From contig JAAYRW010000046.1 in the NCBI GenBank assembly GCA_012518555.1, forward strand, positions 1 to 33,210: 33,210 nucleotides of DNA. Reading direction: 5' to 3'. The DNA comes from Tissierellia bacterium. Its GTDB lineage: Bacteria > Bacillota > Clostridia > Tissierellales > Sedimentibacteraceae. The translations under genes and the position numbers were made by a program. Shown piece by piece: positions 16,192 through 23,784 of this stretch; the first letter of the stretch is position 1, and each line of letters opens with the position of its first letter. The notes beneath the pieces are model-generated. The model had not been told where the DNA came from, searched no databases, and was given only the letters and a program-made list of their open reading frames with translations.

Positions 16192-16788
16192 ATGCTTTTA
16201 TTTACCATGGTGATGAATGATGAGCCAAATAATTTAAAACAAAATAATATAGATGAAAAGCTCTTTAAGCGTATTGCAGATAATGATATGCAGGCTTTGG
16301 AAGAATTGTACCATCTTACGGAGAGAACTCTTTATGCATATCTATTGTCTATTGTAAAAAACCATGATGAAACTTTGGATATAATGCAGCAGACTTATAT
16401 TAAGATTATGTCTTCAGCGCACCTATATAAACCACAGGGTAAGCCCTTAGCCTGGATATTTACAATAGCTAAAAACTTACATTTATCAAATTTAAGAAAA
16501 GGTAAAAAAGAAATATATTTAGATTCTGATGAAATTTCTAATAATGCAAAATTTTCTTATATCACTAATAATGACGATAAAATAGTTCTTGAAACAGTTT
16601 TAAAAATATTAGACCAAGAGGAGAGGAAAATAGTGATGCTATATGCGGTATCCGGTCTTAAGCACAGGGAAATTGCTGAAAGCATTGGTCTTAAACTATC
16701 TACGACACTATCAAAATATCATAGAGCATTAAAGAAAATCAGAAAACATCTTATAGAAGGGGGTGAAGGATATGAAGAATTTAAATGA
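16192..16788 (+). CDS. ECF-family RNA polymerase sigma factor (paralogue 1)
   Basis: The 198-residue protein has the two sigma domains of the ECF class. Region 2 covers about residues 25-105 (ALEELYHLTERTLYAYLLSI, then QQTYIKIMSSA and KPLAWIFTIAKNLHLSNLRK). Region 4 covers about 130-185 (LDQEERKIVMLYAVSGLKHREIAESIGLKLSTTLSKYHRALKKI), with a helix-turn-helix that reads the -35 box. GAGGAG precedes the ATG. Its end overlaps the anti-sigma gene by 17 bases, so the two are translated together. A paralogue at 26965 is alike in length, motifs and partner gene. It probably transcribes its own operon from the promoter at 16142 when released by the anti-sigma factor. Confidence 0.9.
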   Translation: MLLFTMVMNDEPNNLKQNNIDEKLFKRIADNDMQALEELYHLTERTLYAYLLSIVKNHDETLDIMQQTYIKIMSSAHLYKPQGKPLAWIFTIAKNLHLSNLRKGKKEIYLDSDEISNNAKFSYITNNDDKIVLETVLKILDQEERKIVMLYAVSGLKHREIAESIGLKLSTTLSKYHRALKKIRKHLIEGGEGYEEFK

Positions 16789-17815
16789 TAGAGAAATTTT
16801 GAACCATATTAAAAATAGTGTTGATCAAGCACCTATTGATATATTAGACAATATTAAAAATCAAACAGTGGTAAAGATGATTAAACATGATGATATAACA
16901 AGACAAGAAAGCAAGTCATCCAAAACAACTCTTAAATCTATTATGTCCTTTGCCGCGGCGGCAGCAGTGTTCCTGTTTATGTTTAATATTTTCCAATTTA
17001 GACTCCCTGATAGTGAAATTTATATAGATGTGAATCCAGGTGTTCAGATTACAACAAACAGAAGAGATGATGTAATAAAATTATTGCCGATAAATGATGA
17101 AGCAGCAGAGATAGTTAAGGATATAGAATTTAAAGGGAAAGAAATTGAAATAGTTACAGGGGAGATTGTTGATTCTTTGATAGATAATAATTATATATCT
17201 GAAGATGATGATGTAATGCTCTTGTCTGTATATAATAAGGATTTGGAAAAAAGCAAAAGACAGGTTAGGGAAATAAACGATACAATTCATAAAAAGCTTG
17301 ATGATAATCACAAGAATCCTATACTGCTATCTCAATCCATAGATAAGAGCAATACTGTGGATGAATTTGCAAAGAAATATGGAGTATCCGTCGGAAAGAT
17401 GACTTTTATTCGAAATATGATAATATTAAACCCTGAACTTAAAACTGAAGAACTTGTTGATTTATCTTTAAGTCGATTAATTGAAATATCCAATGATATT
17501 GGAATAGATATTGAAAAGATAATAGACAGCGGAAATGATGAAAGGATAACAAATCCTATAGTAGAGCCACTGCCTGTAGATGATGATTATGACGATGACA
17601 ATGATGACGACAACGAAAGTCGACATCTCATAGGTAATATAAAGGCAATGGAAATAGCATTGGGTTTGGCAAATGGAAAAATTGTTGATTTTGAATTGGA
17701 CGAAGACGATGGATATTATAAATATGAAATCGAGATAGTTGCAGATGGTTATGAATATGAAATTGAATTAGATGCCTATACGGGCGAAGTTTTAGAATTT
17801 GAAAAAGATGATTAA
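16772..17815 (+). CDS. Membrane-bound anti-sigma factor with RsgI-like ectodomain and C-terminal PepSY-like domain (paralogue 1)
   Basis: The 347-residue protein spans the membrane once. Residues 1-50 are cytoplasmic and hold the block SVDQAPIDIL shared with the second copy, the likely sigma-binding part. Residues 54-76 form the membrane helix. Outside lies the RsgI-type motif YIDVNPGVQITTN (83-95); in characterised RsgI proteins cleavage occurs at the Asn-Pro bond of this motif. A helical domain follows, then an Asp-rich linker and a PepSY-like repeat (DFELDEDDGYYKYEIEIVA... AYTGEVLEFE). ATG 16772 is preferred to GTG 16763 because it matches the start of the paralogue and is properly spaced from GGGGG. 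It probably holds the sigma factor until an outside signal triggers proteolysis. The signal is unknown. Confidence 0.85.
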   Translation: MKNLNDREILNHIKNSVDQAPIDILDNIKNQTVVKMIKHDDITRQESKSSKTTLKSIMSFAAAAAVFLFMFNIFQFRLPDSEIYIDVNPGVQITTNRRDDVIKLLPINDEAAEIVKDIEFKGKEIEIVTGEIVDSLIDNNYISEDDDVMLLSVYNKDLEKSKRQVREINDTIHKKLDDNHKNPILLSQSIDKSNTVDEFAKKYGVSVGKMTFIRNMIILNPELKTEELVDLSLSRLIEISNDIGIDIEKIIDSGNDERITNPIVEPLPVDDDYDDDNDDDNESRHLIGNIKAMEIALGLANGKIVDFELDEDDGYYKYEIEIVADGYEYEIELDAYTGEVLEFEKDD

Positions 17816-17883
17816 GATGATAAAGAGAGAAAAAATTCTGCATGCAAAATAAAGTATTAATTAATATAATAATATAAGACAAA

Positions 17884-17933
17884 ACGAACATTCCAATGGA
17901 AATTTACCAGATTGAAATGTTCGTCTTATTTTT
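17884..17933 (+). terminator. Terminator after the first sigma operon
   Basis: ACGAACATT (17884-17892) pairs with AATGTTCGT (17916-17924), extended inward by CAAT/ATTG, then a T-rich tail. The sequence is closely related to the terminator at 15987, hinting at a small repeat family. Confidence 0.75.
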
Positions 17934-17981
17934 CATTAGAACAATATTTTTATACTATCATTCACTCCCAGACTGATCTTA

Positions 17982-18119
17982 TTGAGTTTAAAATATAACA
18001 ATCTGAATTTGATTATTTGCATTGCAATGGCTGTGGTGTTTATGATAATATATACAAGTCTAATTGAATTTAAAAGAAGAGGAGTGAGGAAAGGCTTAGA
18101 GGTCGGAAGAATTCTATAA
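17982..18119 (+). other. Possible small membrane peptide or gene relic in the 17934-18189 spacer
   Basis: An open frame ending at 18119 could start at TTG 17982 (45 residues) or ATG 18027 (30 residues). It predicts one membrane helix (LIICIAMAVVFMIIYTSLI) and a basic tail (KRRGVRKGLEVGRIL). Neither start has a ribosome site, so it may be the end of a decayed gene. An 11-bp odd palindrome TTGCATTGCAA (18017-18027) and a TATAAT at 18115-18120 lie in the same spacer. A clear promoter for the following operon is not visible, which may mean it needs an activator. Confidence 0.25.
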
Positions 18120-18189
18120 TAAGTTATCGAATTTGAGAAAATGTTTTAGGTAAATTGATTGAATTATTTGTCTTAATATGGAGGTAGTA

Positions 18190-18975
18190 ATGAGTAAAAT
18201 ATGCAATTATATGAATAATAGTATAAACAAGTACATAAGGCCCTATACATTTCCTGTTGCGGTGAAATTATTAGCAAAAGGGGAAGCTTTGCCACAGAAA
18301 ATGAGAGTACCGACAGAAAATCTTGGTCATCCAGTTGCATTTTGTCAAGCTGTAAGTATGGCAAGAAGATTTGGGTGGCCGGTGGCGCTTTATCAGAAAG
18401 ATCAAGCTTGTGGCTTAGCACAGATTGCTCTCGGATACAAAGAAGAGCCTGACTTTATGAAGGATGGGTCTATGGTGTATCCCTTATATGTAGAAAATAT
18501 GGAAGCTGGTAAAAAAACACAGGAATCTACTCCTAAAATGCCAACAGCTCATACTTACTGTATAATTGTTGCTCCATTGCATTTGGCTGAATTTGATCCG
18601 GATGTAATAATTGTATATGGTAATGCAGCGCAAATAACTAGGTTGGTTCAAGGTGCACTTTATAAAGAGGGTGGATATATTGAGTCGCGGTTCGCAGGTC
18701 GTATAGCGTGTGGAGGGCAAGTAGTTGTTCCTATTGTAGAGGATCGTTGTAATGTAATAATTCCCGGTGGTGGAGAGCGAGTGTTTGCAGTTACTACAGA
18801 TGATGAATTAGCATTTTCAATGCCAAAGTCTAAATTTGAAGATTTAGCAGAAGGCCTTGAAAAAACACATAAGGGTGGAGTTGCAAGGATTCCTACACCT
18901 TTTGCAGCAATAAATGCAAAACCACAATTTCCAGAAGCATACTGGGAATTAGAAAAGTATTGTGATTTAAGATAA
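18190..18975 (+). CDS. DUF169 family protein
   Basis: The 261-residue cytoplasmic protein matches the uncharacterised DUF169 family: PVAVKLL near the N-terminus, FCQAVSMARRFGWPVAL with a conserved cysteine, CGLAQIALGY, then DVIIVYGNAAQITRLVQGALY and a final GGGERVFAVTTDDELAFSMP. Its activity is not known to me. GGAGGT gives ATG 18190 an ideal ribosome site and lies across the earlier in-frame ATG at 18178. It is the first gene of a run with an acyl-CoA dehydrogenase and both electron-transfer flavoprotein subunits, which suggests a role in that redox reaction. The conserved cysteines might carry a cofactor, but that is inference. Confidence 0.85.
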   Translation: MSKICNYMNNSINKYIRPYTFPVAVKLLAKGEALPQKMRVPTENLGHPVAFCQAVSMARRFGWPVALYQKDQACGLAQIALGYKEEPDFMKDGSMVYPLYVENMEAGKKTQESTPKMPTAHTYCIIVAPLHLAEFDPDVIIVYGNAAQITRLVQGALYKEGGYIESRFAGRIACGGQVVVPIVEDRCNVIIPGGGERVFAVTTDDELAFSMPKSKFEDLAEGLEKTHKGGVARIPTPFAAINAKPQFPEAYWELEKYCDLR

Positions 18976-19011
18976 TATCTATATAATAAAGAATGTATTA
19001 GGAGGATAAAT

Positions 19012-20166
19012 ATGCAGTTTTTTAAATTTACAGAAGAACAAGAGTTGTTAAGAAAGGCAGTAAGAGAGTTTGTGGAAACAGAGATAGCCCCAAAGGCAGC
19101 TGAGTGGGATGAAAAGGATTATTGCCCTATGGAACTGTTTCCTGTTATGGGTGAATTAGGTATAAATGGAATATTTGTTCCAGAAGAATACGGCGGAGCA
19201 GGAATGGGCCATGTGGAAAGGGCAATATGCTTAGAAGAAATATCCAGGCATTCTGCAGGATTGGGTATAGCTCTTATGACACATCATTTAGGAATGGCTG
19301 CTATTTTAGATTTTGCTAGTGAGGAGCAGAAACAAAAATACTTGCCGGAACTTTGTGAAGGAACTAAGTTATGCGGATTATCAGTTACAGAGCCTGGAGG
19401 AGGTTCGGATTTTGCAGGTCAAAAGACTACAGCAGAATTAGTTGATGGACACTGGCTACTAAATGGGCGTAAATGTTTCATAACTAATCACCATGCTGAT
19501 GTGAATGTTGTAACAGCTGTTACAGGTCAGAATGAAAAAGGAAGAAATCTATTAGGAGCTTTTATAGTTGAGAAGGGTACACCAGGATTTAGCGAAGGAC
19601 GTAAGGAGAATAAGTTAGGCCTAAGAGCTTCTGTAACAGGTGATGTTGTATTAAATGATGCAAAAGTACCGGAAGAGAATATAATAGGTGAAGCTGGTTC
19701 AGGAGCTAAGATAGGTATGGCATGTATCGGTGAAGTAGGTAGAGCCGGCATGAGTGCTATCTGTGTGGGAATATTAAGAGGATGTGTTGAAGAGGCAGTT
19801 AAATTTTCTAGTGAGCGTATCTTATACGGTAGACCTATATCTAAGCTACAAGCTATACAATTTGAAATAGCAAATATACGTACTGATTATGAAACAGCAA
19901 GAATGTTACTCTACTATGCTGCTGGGAAAAAGGATGCCAAGTTACCTGCAACAGCGGATTTTGCAATAGCGAAGTACCATGCTACAGAAGCAGCTGTCCG
20001 TTCATCAAAGCGAACTATGGATCTTATGGGTGGCTACGGAATTGTCAACGAATATCCTGTAGGACGTTTCCTAAGAGATGCTTTGGCATCCATACCGTCA
20101 GGAGGAACTTCCCATATCCAACAACTAATAATAGCAGGGGATACTTTATCATCATATAAGGCATAA
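19012..20166 (+). CDS. Acyl-CoA dehydrogenase family flavoprotein with altered catalytic site
   Basis: The normal-length (384-residue) protein has the full fold: helical N-terminus, the FAD and substrate motif CGLSVTEPGGGSDFAG, the beta domain (WLLNGRKCFITN) and the C-terminal helices (RTMDLMGGYGIVNEYPVGRFLRDA). In most short- and medium-chain enzymes the base is the glutamate of the motif Y-E-G-T-S-x-I-Q. Here it reads IPSGGTSHIQ, so glycine (residue 364) replaces it. The alternative base position used by isovaleryl- and long-chain enzymes also seems not to be glutamate (GEVGRAG). EtfB and EtfA follow directly, so electrons pass to or from an Etf. It may act as a reductase or on an unusual acyl-CoA. 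AGGAGG precedes the ATG. Confidence 0.88.
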   Translation: MQFFKFTEEQELLRKAVREFVETEIAPKAAEWDEKDYCPMELFPVMGELGINGIFVPEEYGGAGMGHVERAICLEEISRHSAGLGIALMTHHLGMAAILDFASEEQKQKYLPELCEGTKLCGLSVTEPGGGSDFAGQKTTAELVDGHWLLNGRKCFITNHHADVNVVTAVTGQNEKGRNLLGAFIVEKGTPGFSEGRKENKLGLRASVTGDVVLNDAKVPEENIIGEAGSGAKIGMACIGEVGRAGMSAICVGILRGCVEEAVKFSSERILYGRPISKLQAIQFEIANIRTDYETARMLLYYAAGKKDAKLPATADFAIAKYHATEAAVRSSKRTMDLMGGYGIVNEYPVGRFLRDALASIPSGGTSHIQQLIIAGDTLSSYKA

Positions 20167-20181
20167 GTGAAAGGAGAAATT

Positions 20182-21030
20182 ATGGCACTGAATATAGTAG
20201 TTTGCATAAAGCCTGTTCCAGATCCTCAATATTATGACAAGGTTAGTATAGATCCGGAAACGAAGAGAATTATTCGAGAAGGTATTCCCACAATAATAAA
20301 TCCTGTAGACAAGAATGGAATAGAGGCAGCATTACAACTTAGAAAACTGTACGGAGGAAAGGTAACGGTAGTTACTATGGCTCCTCCTAATGCAGTAGAG
20401 AATTTACGGGAAGCTCTTGCTATGGGCGCTGATGAAGCAATTTTGCTTTCAGATAGAGAATTTGGAGGTGCAGATACCTTGGCTACCTCCTACACACTGG
20501 CAAAGGGAATAGAAAAGTTAGCTAACTTCGATATAGTATTTTGTGGTGTAGAAAGTGCTGACGGAGCTACTGCTCAAGTTTCTTCACAGCTTGGTGAATG
20601 GCTGGGAATTCCGCATTTGTGGAATGTATTTGAGATTGAAGCAGAGGATGAAAGAAACTTAAAAGTGAAAACAAAAGTGGAAAATGGTTCAATGGATTGG
20701 GAAATAAAGCTACCCTGTTTGCTGGGAGTGGCAAGAGAAGTTAATAAACCACGTTTTATTTCAGCCATGGGTATAATAAAGGCTAAAAAGAAACCAATAT
20801 CCATATGGGGAAGGGATGATCTTACTTTAGAAGATGAAAGGATCGGACTTACCGGTTCTCCTACTAAAGCCGGGGAAATATTCGAACCAGATCTTAAGAG
20901 GAAGGGAGAAATCCTTAAGGGTTCCTTAGAAGAAGTAGTAGATGTATTAACAAGCAAGGTGAGAGCCGCTGGTATCAATATTACTGAAGGAAAGGGAATA
21001 GGTTCTGAGGAGGTGTCCGAGGATGAATAA
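20182..21030 (+). CDS. etfB: Electron transfer flavoprotein beta subunit
   Basis: The 282-residue EtfB has the hallmark start NIVVCIKPVPDP, then AIEAALQLR-type IEAALQLRKLYGG, AMGADEAILLSD and the FCGVESADGATAQVSSQLGEWLG block that binds the nucleotide. With EtfA it shuttles electrons for the dehydrogenase just upstream; some clostridial Etf complexes bifurcate electrons, which cannot be decided here. ATG 20182 with AAAGGAG is preferred to the GTG at 20167. The gene overlaps etfA by 8 bases, so subunit synthesis is coupled. The tail beyond residue 230 is longer than in housekeeping EtfB. Confidence 0.93.
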   Translation: MALNIVVCIKPVPDPQYYDKVSIDPETKRIIREGIPTIINPVDKNGIEAALQLRKLYGGKVTVVTMAPPNAVENLREALAMGADEAILLSDREFGGADTLATSYTLAKGIEKLANFDIVFCGVESADGATAQVSSQLGEWLGIPHLWNVFEIEAEDERNLKVKTKVENGSMDWEIKLPCLLGVAREVNKPRFISAMGIIKAKKKPISIWGRDDLTLEDERIGLTGSPTKAGEIFEPDLKRKGEILKGSLEEVVDVLTSKVRAAGINITEGKGIGSEEVSEDE

Positions 21031-22003
21031 AATATGGGTATTTGCCGAGCAAGTGGAATGTTCTTTAGATAGAGTAGTTTTGGAACTTTTGACAAAGGCA
21101 AAAGAGTTGGCGAGGGAGATGGCTGGAGAAACAGAAATAGCCGCTGTACTTTTAGGATGCAATGTAGAATCTTTAGTAGAAAGCTTGGGAAAATATGGTG
21201 CAGATAAAGTGTATTTAGCTGAATCAGAAGAACTAAAGTTATATAATCCGTCAATATATGCCCCCATAATAACAGAGTTAGTAAAAGAAGAGGATCCTGA
21301 CATTTTCCTCTTTGGAGCTACTGCAATCGGCTCTGAACTTTGCCCAACAATTGCAGCTCAATTAAAGACTGGAGTTGCAGCTCACTGTATTGATATGAAT
21401 ATTAACAAGGATGGCAAGTTGGTTGCTACGGTACCATCCTTTGGAGGTAAGATAGTTGGGGAGATTCTTTGCCCAGATACACGTCCCCAGATGGCCAGTG
21501 TTAAGCCTGGTATTTTCATTCAAGGTGAAGAAGAAGAGAGAGAACCGCTAGTAGAAAAGGTTGAAGTAAACATAAATACCGAAAACCTTCCTCTTAAAGC
21601 TATAAGTCTTAATAAAAAAGAGATAAAAGGTGTACCTCTAGATAAGGCAGAAATAGTTTTTTGTGGAGGATTTGGCTTAGGTAATAAAGAAAACTGGGAG
21701 AAGTTAGAAAGATTAGCGGGATTATTCGGTGGAGCAGTGGCATGTACACGCCCTGTAGTAGATGAAGGTTGGGCCCCAGGTGAACATTTAATGATTGGAA
21801 CCAGCGGTAAATCAGTAAGACCGAAGGTTTATATTGGTTTTGGTATATCGGGAGCAACTCACCATGTTTGCGGTATTAAGGATTCCGGTTTGATAATTAG
21901 TGTAAATAACGATGAAAAAGCAGCTATATTTGAAATTTCAGATATTGGAATAGTTGAGGATTTAAATAAGGTATTAGATCAATTGTTATTAAAGTTTTCC
22001 TAA
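21023..22003 (+). CDS. etfA: Electron transfer flavoprotein alpha subunit
   Basis: The 326-residue EtfA has an N-terminal domain like EtfB and a C-terminal FAD domain: GGFGLGNKENWEKLERLAGLFGGAVACTRPVVDEGW, MIGTSGKSVRPKVYIGFGISGATHHVCGI and IISVNNDEKAAIF. These match the family GxGSR...GQTGKxVxPxLYIAxGISGAxQH signature with small changes (SR to TR, Q to I, QH to HH). These changes suggest a catabolic subfamily rather than the housekeeping Etf. GAGGAGGT inside the end of etfB serves as ribosome site. It closes the DUF169-dehydrogenase-Etf operon before a hairpin at 22032. Confidence 0.93.
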   Translation: MNKIWVFAEQVECSLDRVVLELLTKAKELAREMAGETEIAAVLLGCNVESLVESLGKYGADKVYLAESEELKLYNPSIYAPIITELVKEEDPDIFLFGATAIGSELCPTIAAQLKTGVAAHCIDMNINKDGKLVATVPSFGGKIVGEILCPDTRPQMASVKPGIFIQGEEEEREPLVEKVEVNINTENLPLKAISLNKKEIKGVPLDKAEIVFCGGFGLGNKENWEKLERLAGLFGGAVACTRPVVDEGWAPGEHLMIGTSGKSVRPKVYIGFGISGATHHVCGIKDSGLIISVNNDEKAAIFEISDIGIVEDLNKVLDQLLLKFS

Positions 22004-22031
22004 TGAAGCAAAAGTTAATATAGTATAAGAA

Positions 22032-22066
22032 TGACGGTTAAAGGATTTACCTTTAGCCGTCAATTT
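22032..22066 (+). terminator. Probable terminator after etfA
   Basis: TGACGGTTAAAGG pairs with CCTTTAGCCGTCA (one G-T pair) around ATTTA. Only a weak T-rich tail (ATTTATTA) follows, so termination may be partial. Confidence 0.65.
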
Positions 22067-22131
22067 ATTATATAAACCTGAGTTTCTACTGTGCTGTATG
22101 TCTTATAGTGGCTGAAATTAAGGATAAACAG

Positions 22132-22160
22132 TTGAGAGTGAAGGGGTTATCTGGTATACT
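22132..22160 (+). promoter_or_regulatory. Promoter of the AraC-type regulator
   Basis: TTGAGA (22132-22137), 17 bp, TATACT (22155-22160), 42 bases before the ATG at 22202. The regulator is therefore transcribed apart from the Etf operon. Confidence 0.65.
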
Positions 22161-22201
22161 TTGTTTAAAGTTGATGAAAATTTAAATAAAGGGTTGTTAA
22201 C

Positions 22202-23617
22202 ATGAAAAAATCCGATAAATATAAGATAAACAGTTCTATAAAAAAAGAAGTAATATTCTTTAATGAAGAGCCTTTTTCTATGAAGATACAGACCATAAAG
22301 AGGTATCCCATTCATTGGCACCAGGATGTTACGGAAATATTAATTCCAATCAAAGGAACAATTAATGTTGCAACAAATTATGAAAGAATTTTAGTAAAGG
22401 AAAATGATTTTGTTTTTATTAACAATAAATCTTTTCATTTTATAGAAAGTTCTGAAGAAGCAGTTGTTGCAAGCATCTATATAAATCTAAATTTCTTTGA
22501 AAAAAAGTATGAAGATATTAAATATATGTACTTTAGAAGTAATATGTATTCTAGAAAGTATAAAGAAATTGAAAGTGATAATTACAATTTAAGAAAAAAA
22601 TCTCACAAAAAAATGTTCAGGAATAAACTTATAGGTGTAATAGTAGATGCTATTTCTAATAATGAATCATTGGCTAAAATTTCAAATTTTTATATAGAAC
22701 AAATTGTTAAGTCAATGGTAAATGACTTTAACTGGCTTCAATTTTTAAAAACAAGAAAAATTAAAAAAGAAAGTTTGGACAGATACCATAGGATAGTAAA
22801 ATATATTAAAGATAATGTTAATAAAAAAATAACATTAGATACTATTATATCAATGGAATATATATCGAAAAATTATTTTTCGCATTTTTGGAAGGAACTA
22901 TGCGACTTTAGTTTTACGGAAAGAGTATACTTTGAGAAAGTTATAGCTTCTGAATTTAAGTTACTTACCACCAATATGAATATTGTTTCTATCGCGGAGG
23001 AACTTAACTTTTCGGATCCTAAGTACTATTATAACCACTTTAAAAGATGGTATGGCTGTACTCCTTTAGGGCATAGAAAACGGTGTTTTTCCTATATGAA
23101 ACTGGATATGGAGCATAGTCAATTGACAAATGATAAAGCAGTGGAAATTATTGATGATTATATAAGTTTTCATTCTATGTCATCCTACGAAGACTTATAT
23201 TCATTTGCGAAAAATAACTATATAATAATTGAAAGAATATTTTTACTAGATGATGATTTTTCTCTTAATGGAGATATGAGTATAGTTTTAGATTTATTCA
23301 AATATGCAAGAATTGAAAATTCTATTACAAAAATGAATTGGCACATTATATTTCAAATTATATTGATTTCTTATGTGAGAAATTTAGATTTGACAGTAAA
23401 AATAGATTGTACCTTCAGTGAAAAAATAGATTTTTTAGAAACATTAAGTAATTTTTTTCAATTCAGTTTCTTTCATTTTGATTCTACTCTAATTAATAAG
23501 TGGGATTATTTTATAAGATACGATGAAAGTGTCACTATAAATTATATAAAGAGCATAAAATCAATAGTTGGCAGCAATGTAGATAAGGCTGTATTTAAAT
23601 ATTACTTTGAGTTTTGA
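22202..23617 (+). CDS. AraC-family transcriptional regulator with extra C-terminal domain
   Basis: The 471-residue protein has a cupin-like sensing domain (HWHQDVTEILIPIKGTINVATN, residues 38-60, to FINNKSFHFIE near 80). The double helix-turn-helix of the AraC family lies in the middle, at about 194-300 (ITLDTIISMEYISKNYFSHFWKEL, then IVSIAEELNFSDPKYYYNHFKRWYGCTP). A further 170 residues of unknown type follow, whereas most AraC proteins end with the helix-turn-helix. It probably binds a small ligand and controls the Etf operon upstream or the flavoprotein gene downstream; the direction of control is inferred only. The short TTGTTAAC before the ATG gives a weak ribosome site (AAAGGG). Confidence 0.85.
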   Translation: MKKSDKYKINSSIKKEVIFFNEEPFSMKIQTIKRYPIHWHQDVTEILIPIKGTINVATNYERILVKENDFVFINNKSFHFIESSEEAVVASIYINLNFFEKKYEDIKYMYFRSNMYSRKYKEIESDNYNLRKKSHKKMFRNKLIGVIVDAISNNESLAKISNFYIEQIVKSMVNDFNWLQFLKTRKIKKESLDRYHRIVKYIKDNVNKKITLDTIISMEYISKNYFSHFWKELCDFSFTERVYFEKVIASEFKLLTTNMNIVSIAEELNFSDPKYYYNHFKRWYGCTPLGHRKRCFSYMKLDMEHSQLTNDKAVEIIDDYISFHSMSSYEDLYSFAKNNYIIIERIFLLDDDFSLNGDMSIVLDLFKYARIENSITKMNWHIIFQIILISYVRNLDLTVKIDCTFSEKIDFLETLSNFFQFSFFHFDSTLINKWDYFIRYDESVTINYIKSIKSIVGSNVDKAVFKYYFEF

Positions 23618-23618
23618 A

Positions 23619-23712
23619 GGTCTTGATGTAATAGTAGATTTTACCGGTTCCGGAAGGACTTGACCTTTTAAGAGAAGGAAAAGTTTCAGGGCGACTTGTT
23701 ATGAATAATTAA
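23619..23712 (+). pseudogene. Short frameshifted coding relic
   Basis: Directly after the AraC stop, one frame reads GLDVIVDFTGSGRT and a second frame, shifted by one, continues DLLREGKVSGRLVMNN before a stop. Both pieces look like parts of a medium-chain dehydrogenase/reductase, though in an intact enzyme they would be far apart. Family is a guess; that this is decayed coding sequence is more likely than not. Confidence 0.35.
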
Positions 23713-23724
23713 ATAGAAAACAAC

Positions 23725-23755
23725 AAAGCATTTAGGTAATCCTAAATGCTTTTGA
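23725..23755. terminator. Bidirectional terminator between the AraC and flavoprotein genes
   Basis: AAAGCATTTAGG (23725-23736) and CCTAAATGCTTT (23741-23752) form a perfect 12-bp stem with loop TAAT. T-runs are available on both strands, serving two convergent genes. Confidence 0.85.
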
Positions 23756-23784
23756 TAGTTACTTACTATTAATTTTCATAAAAG

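Noticed and set aside
20574-21254. Open frame of 226 codons on the minus strand
   Set aside because: It lies antisense to etfB and etfA, both of which have strong family motifs and ribosome sites. The minus-strand frame has none and its composition is that of a shadow.
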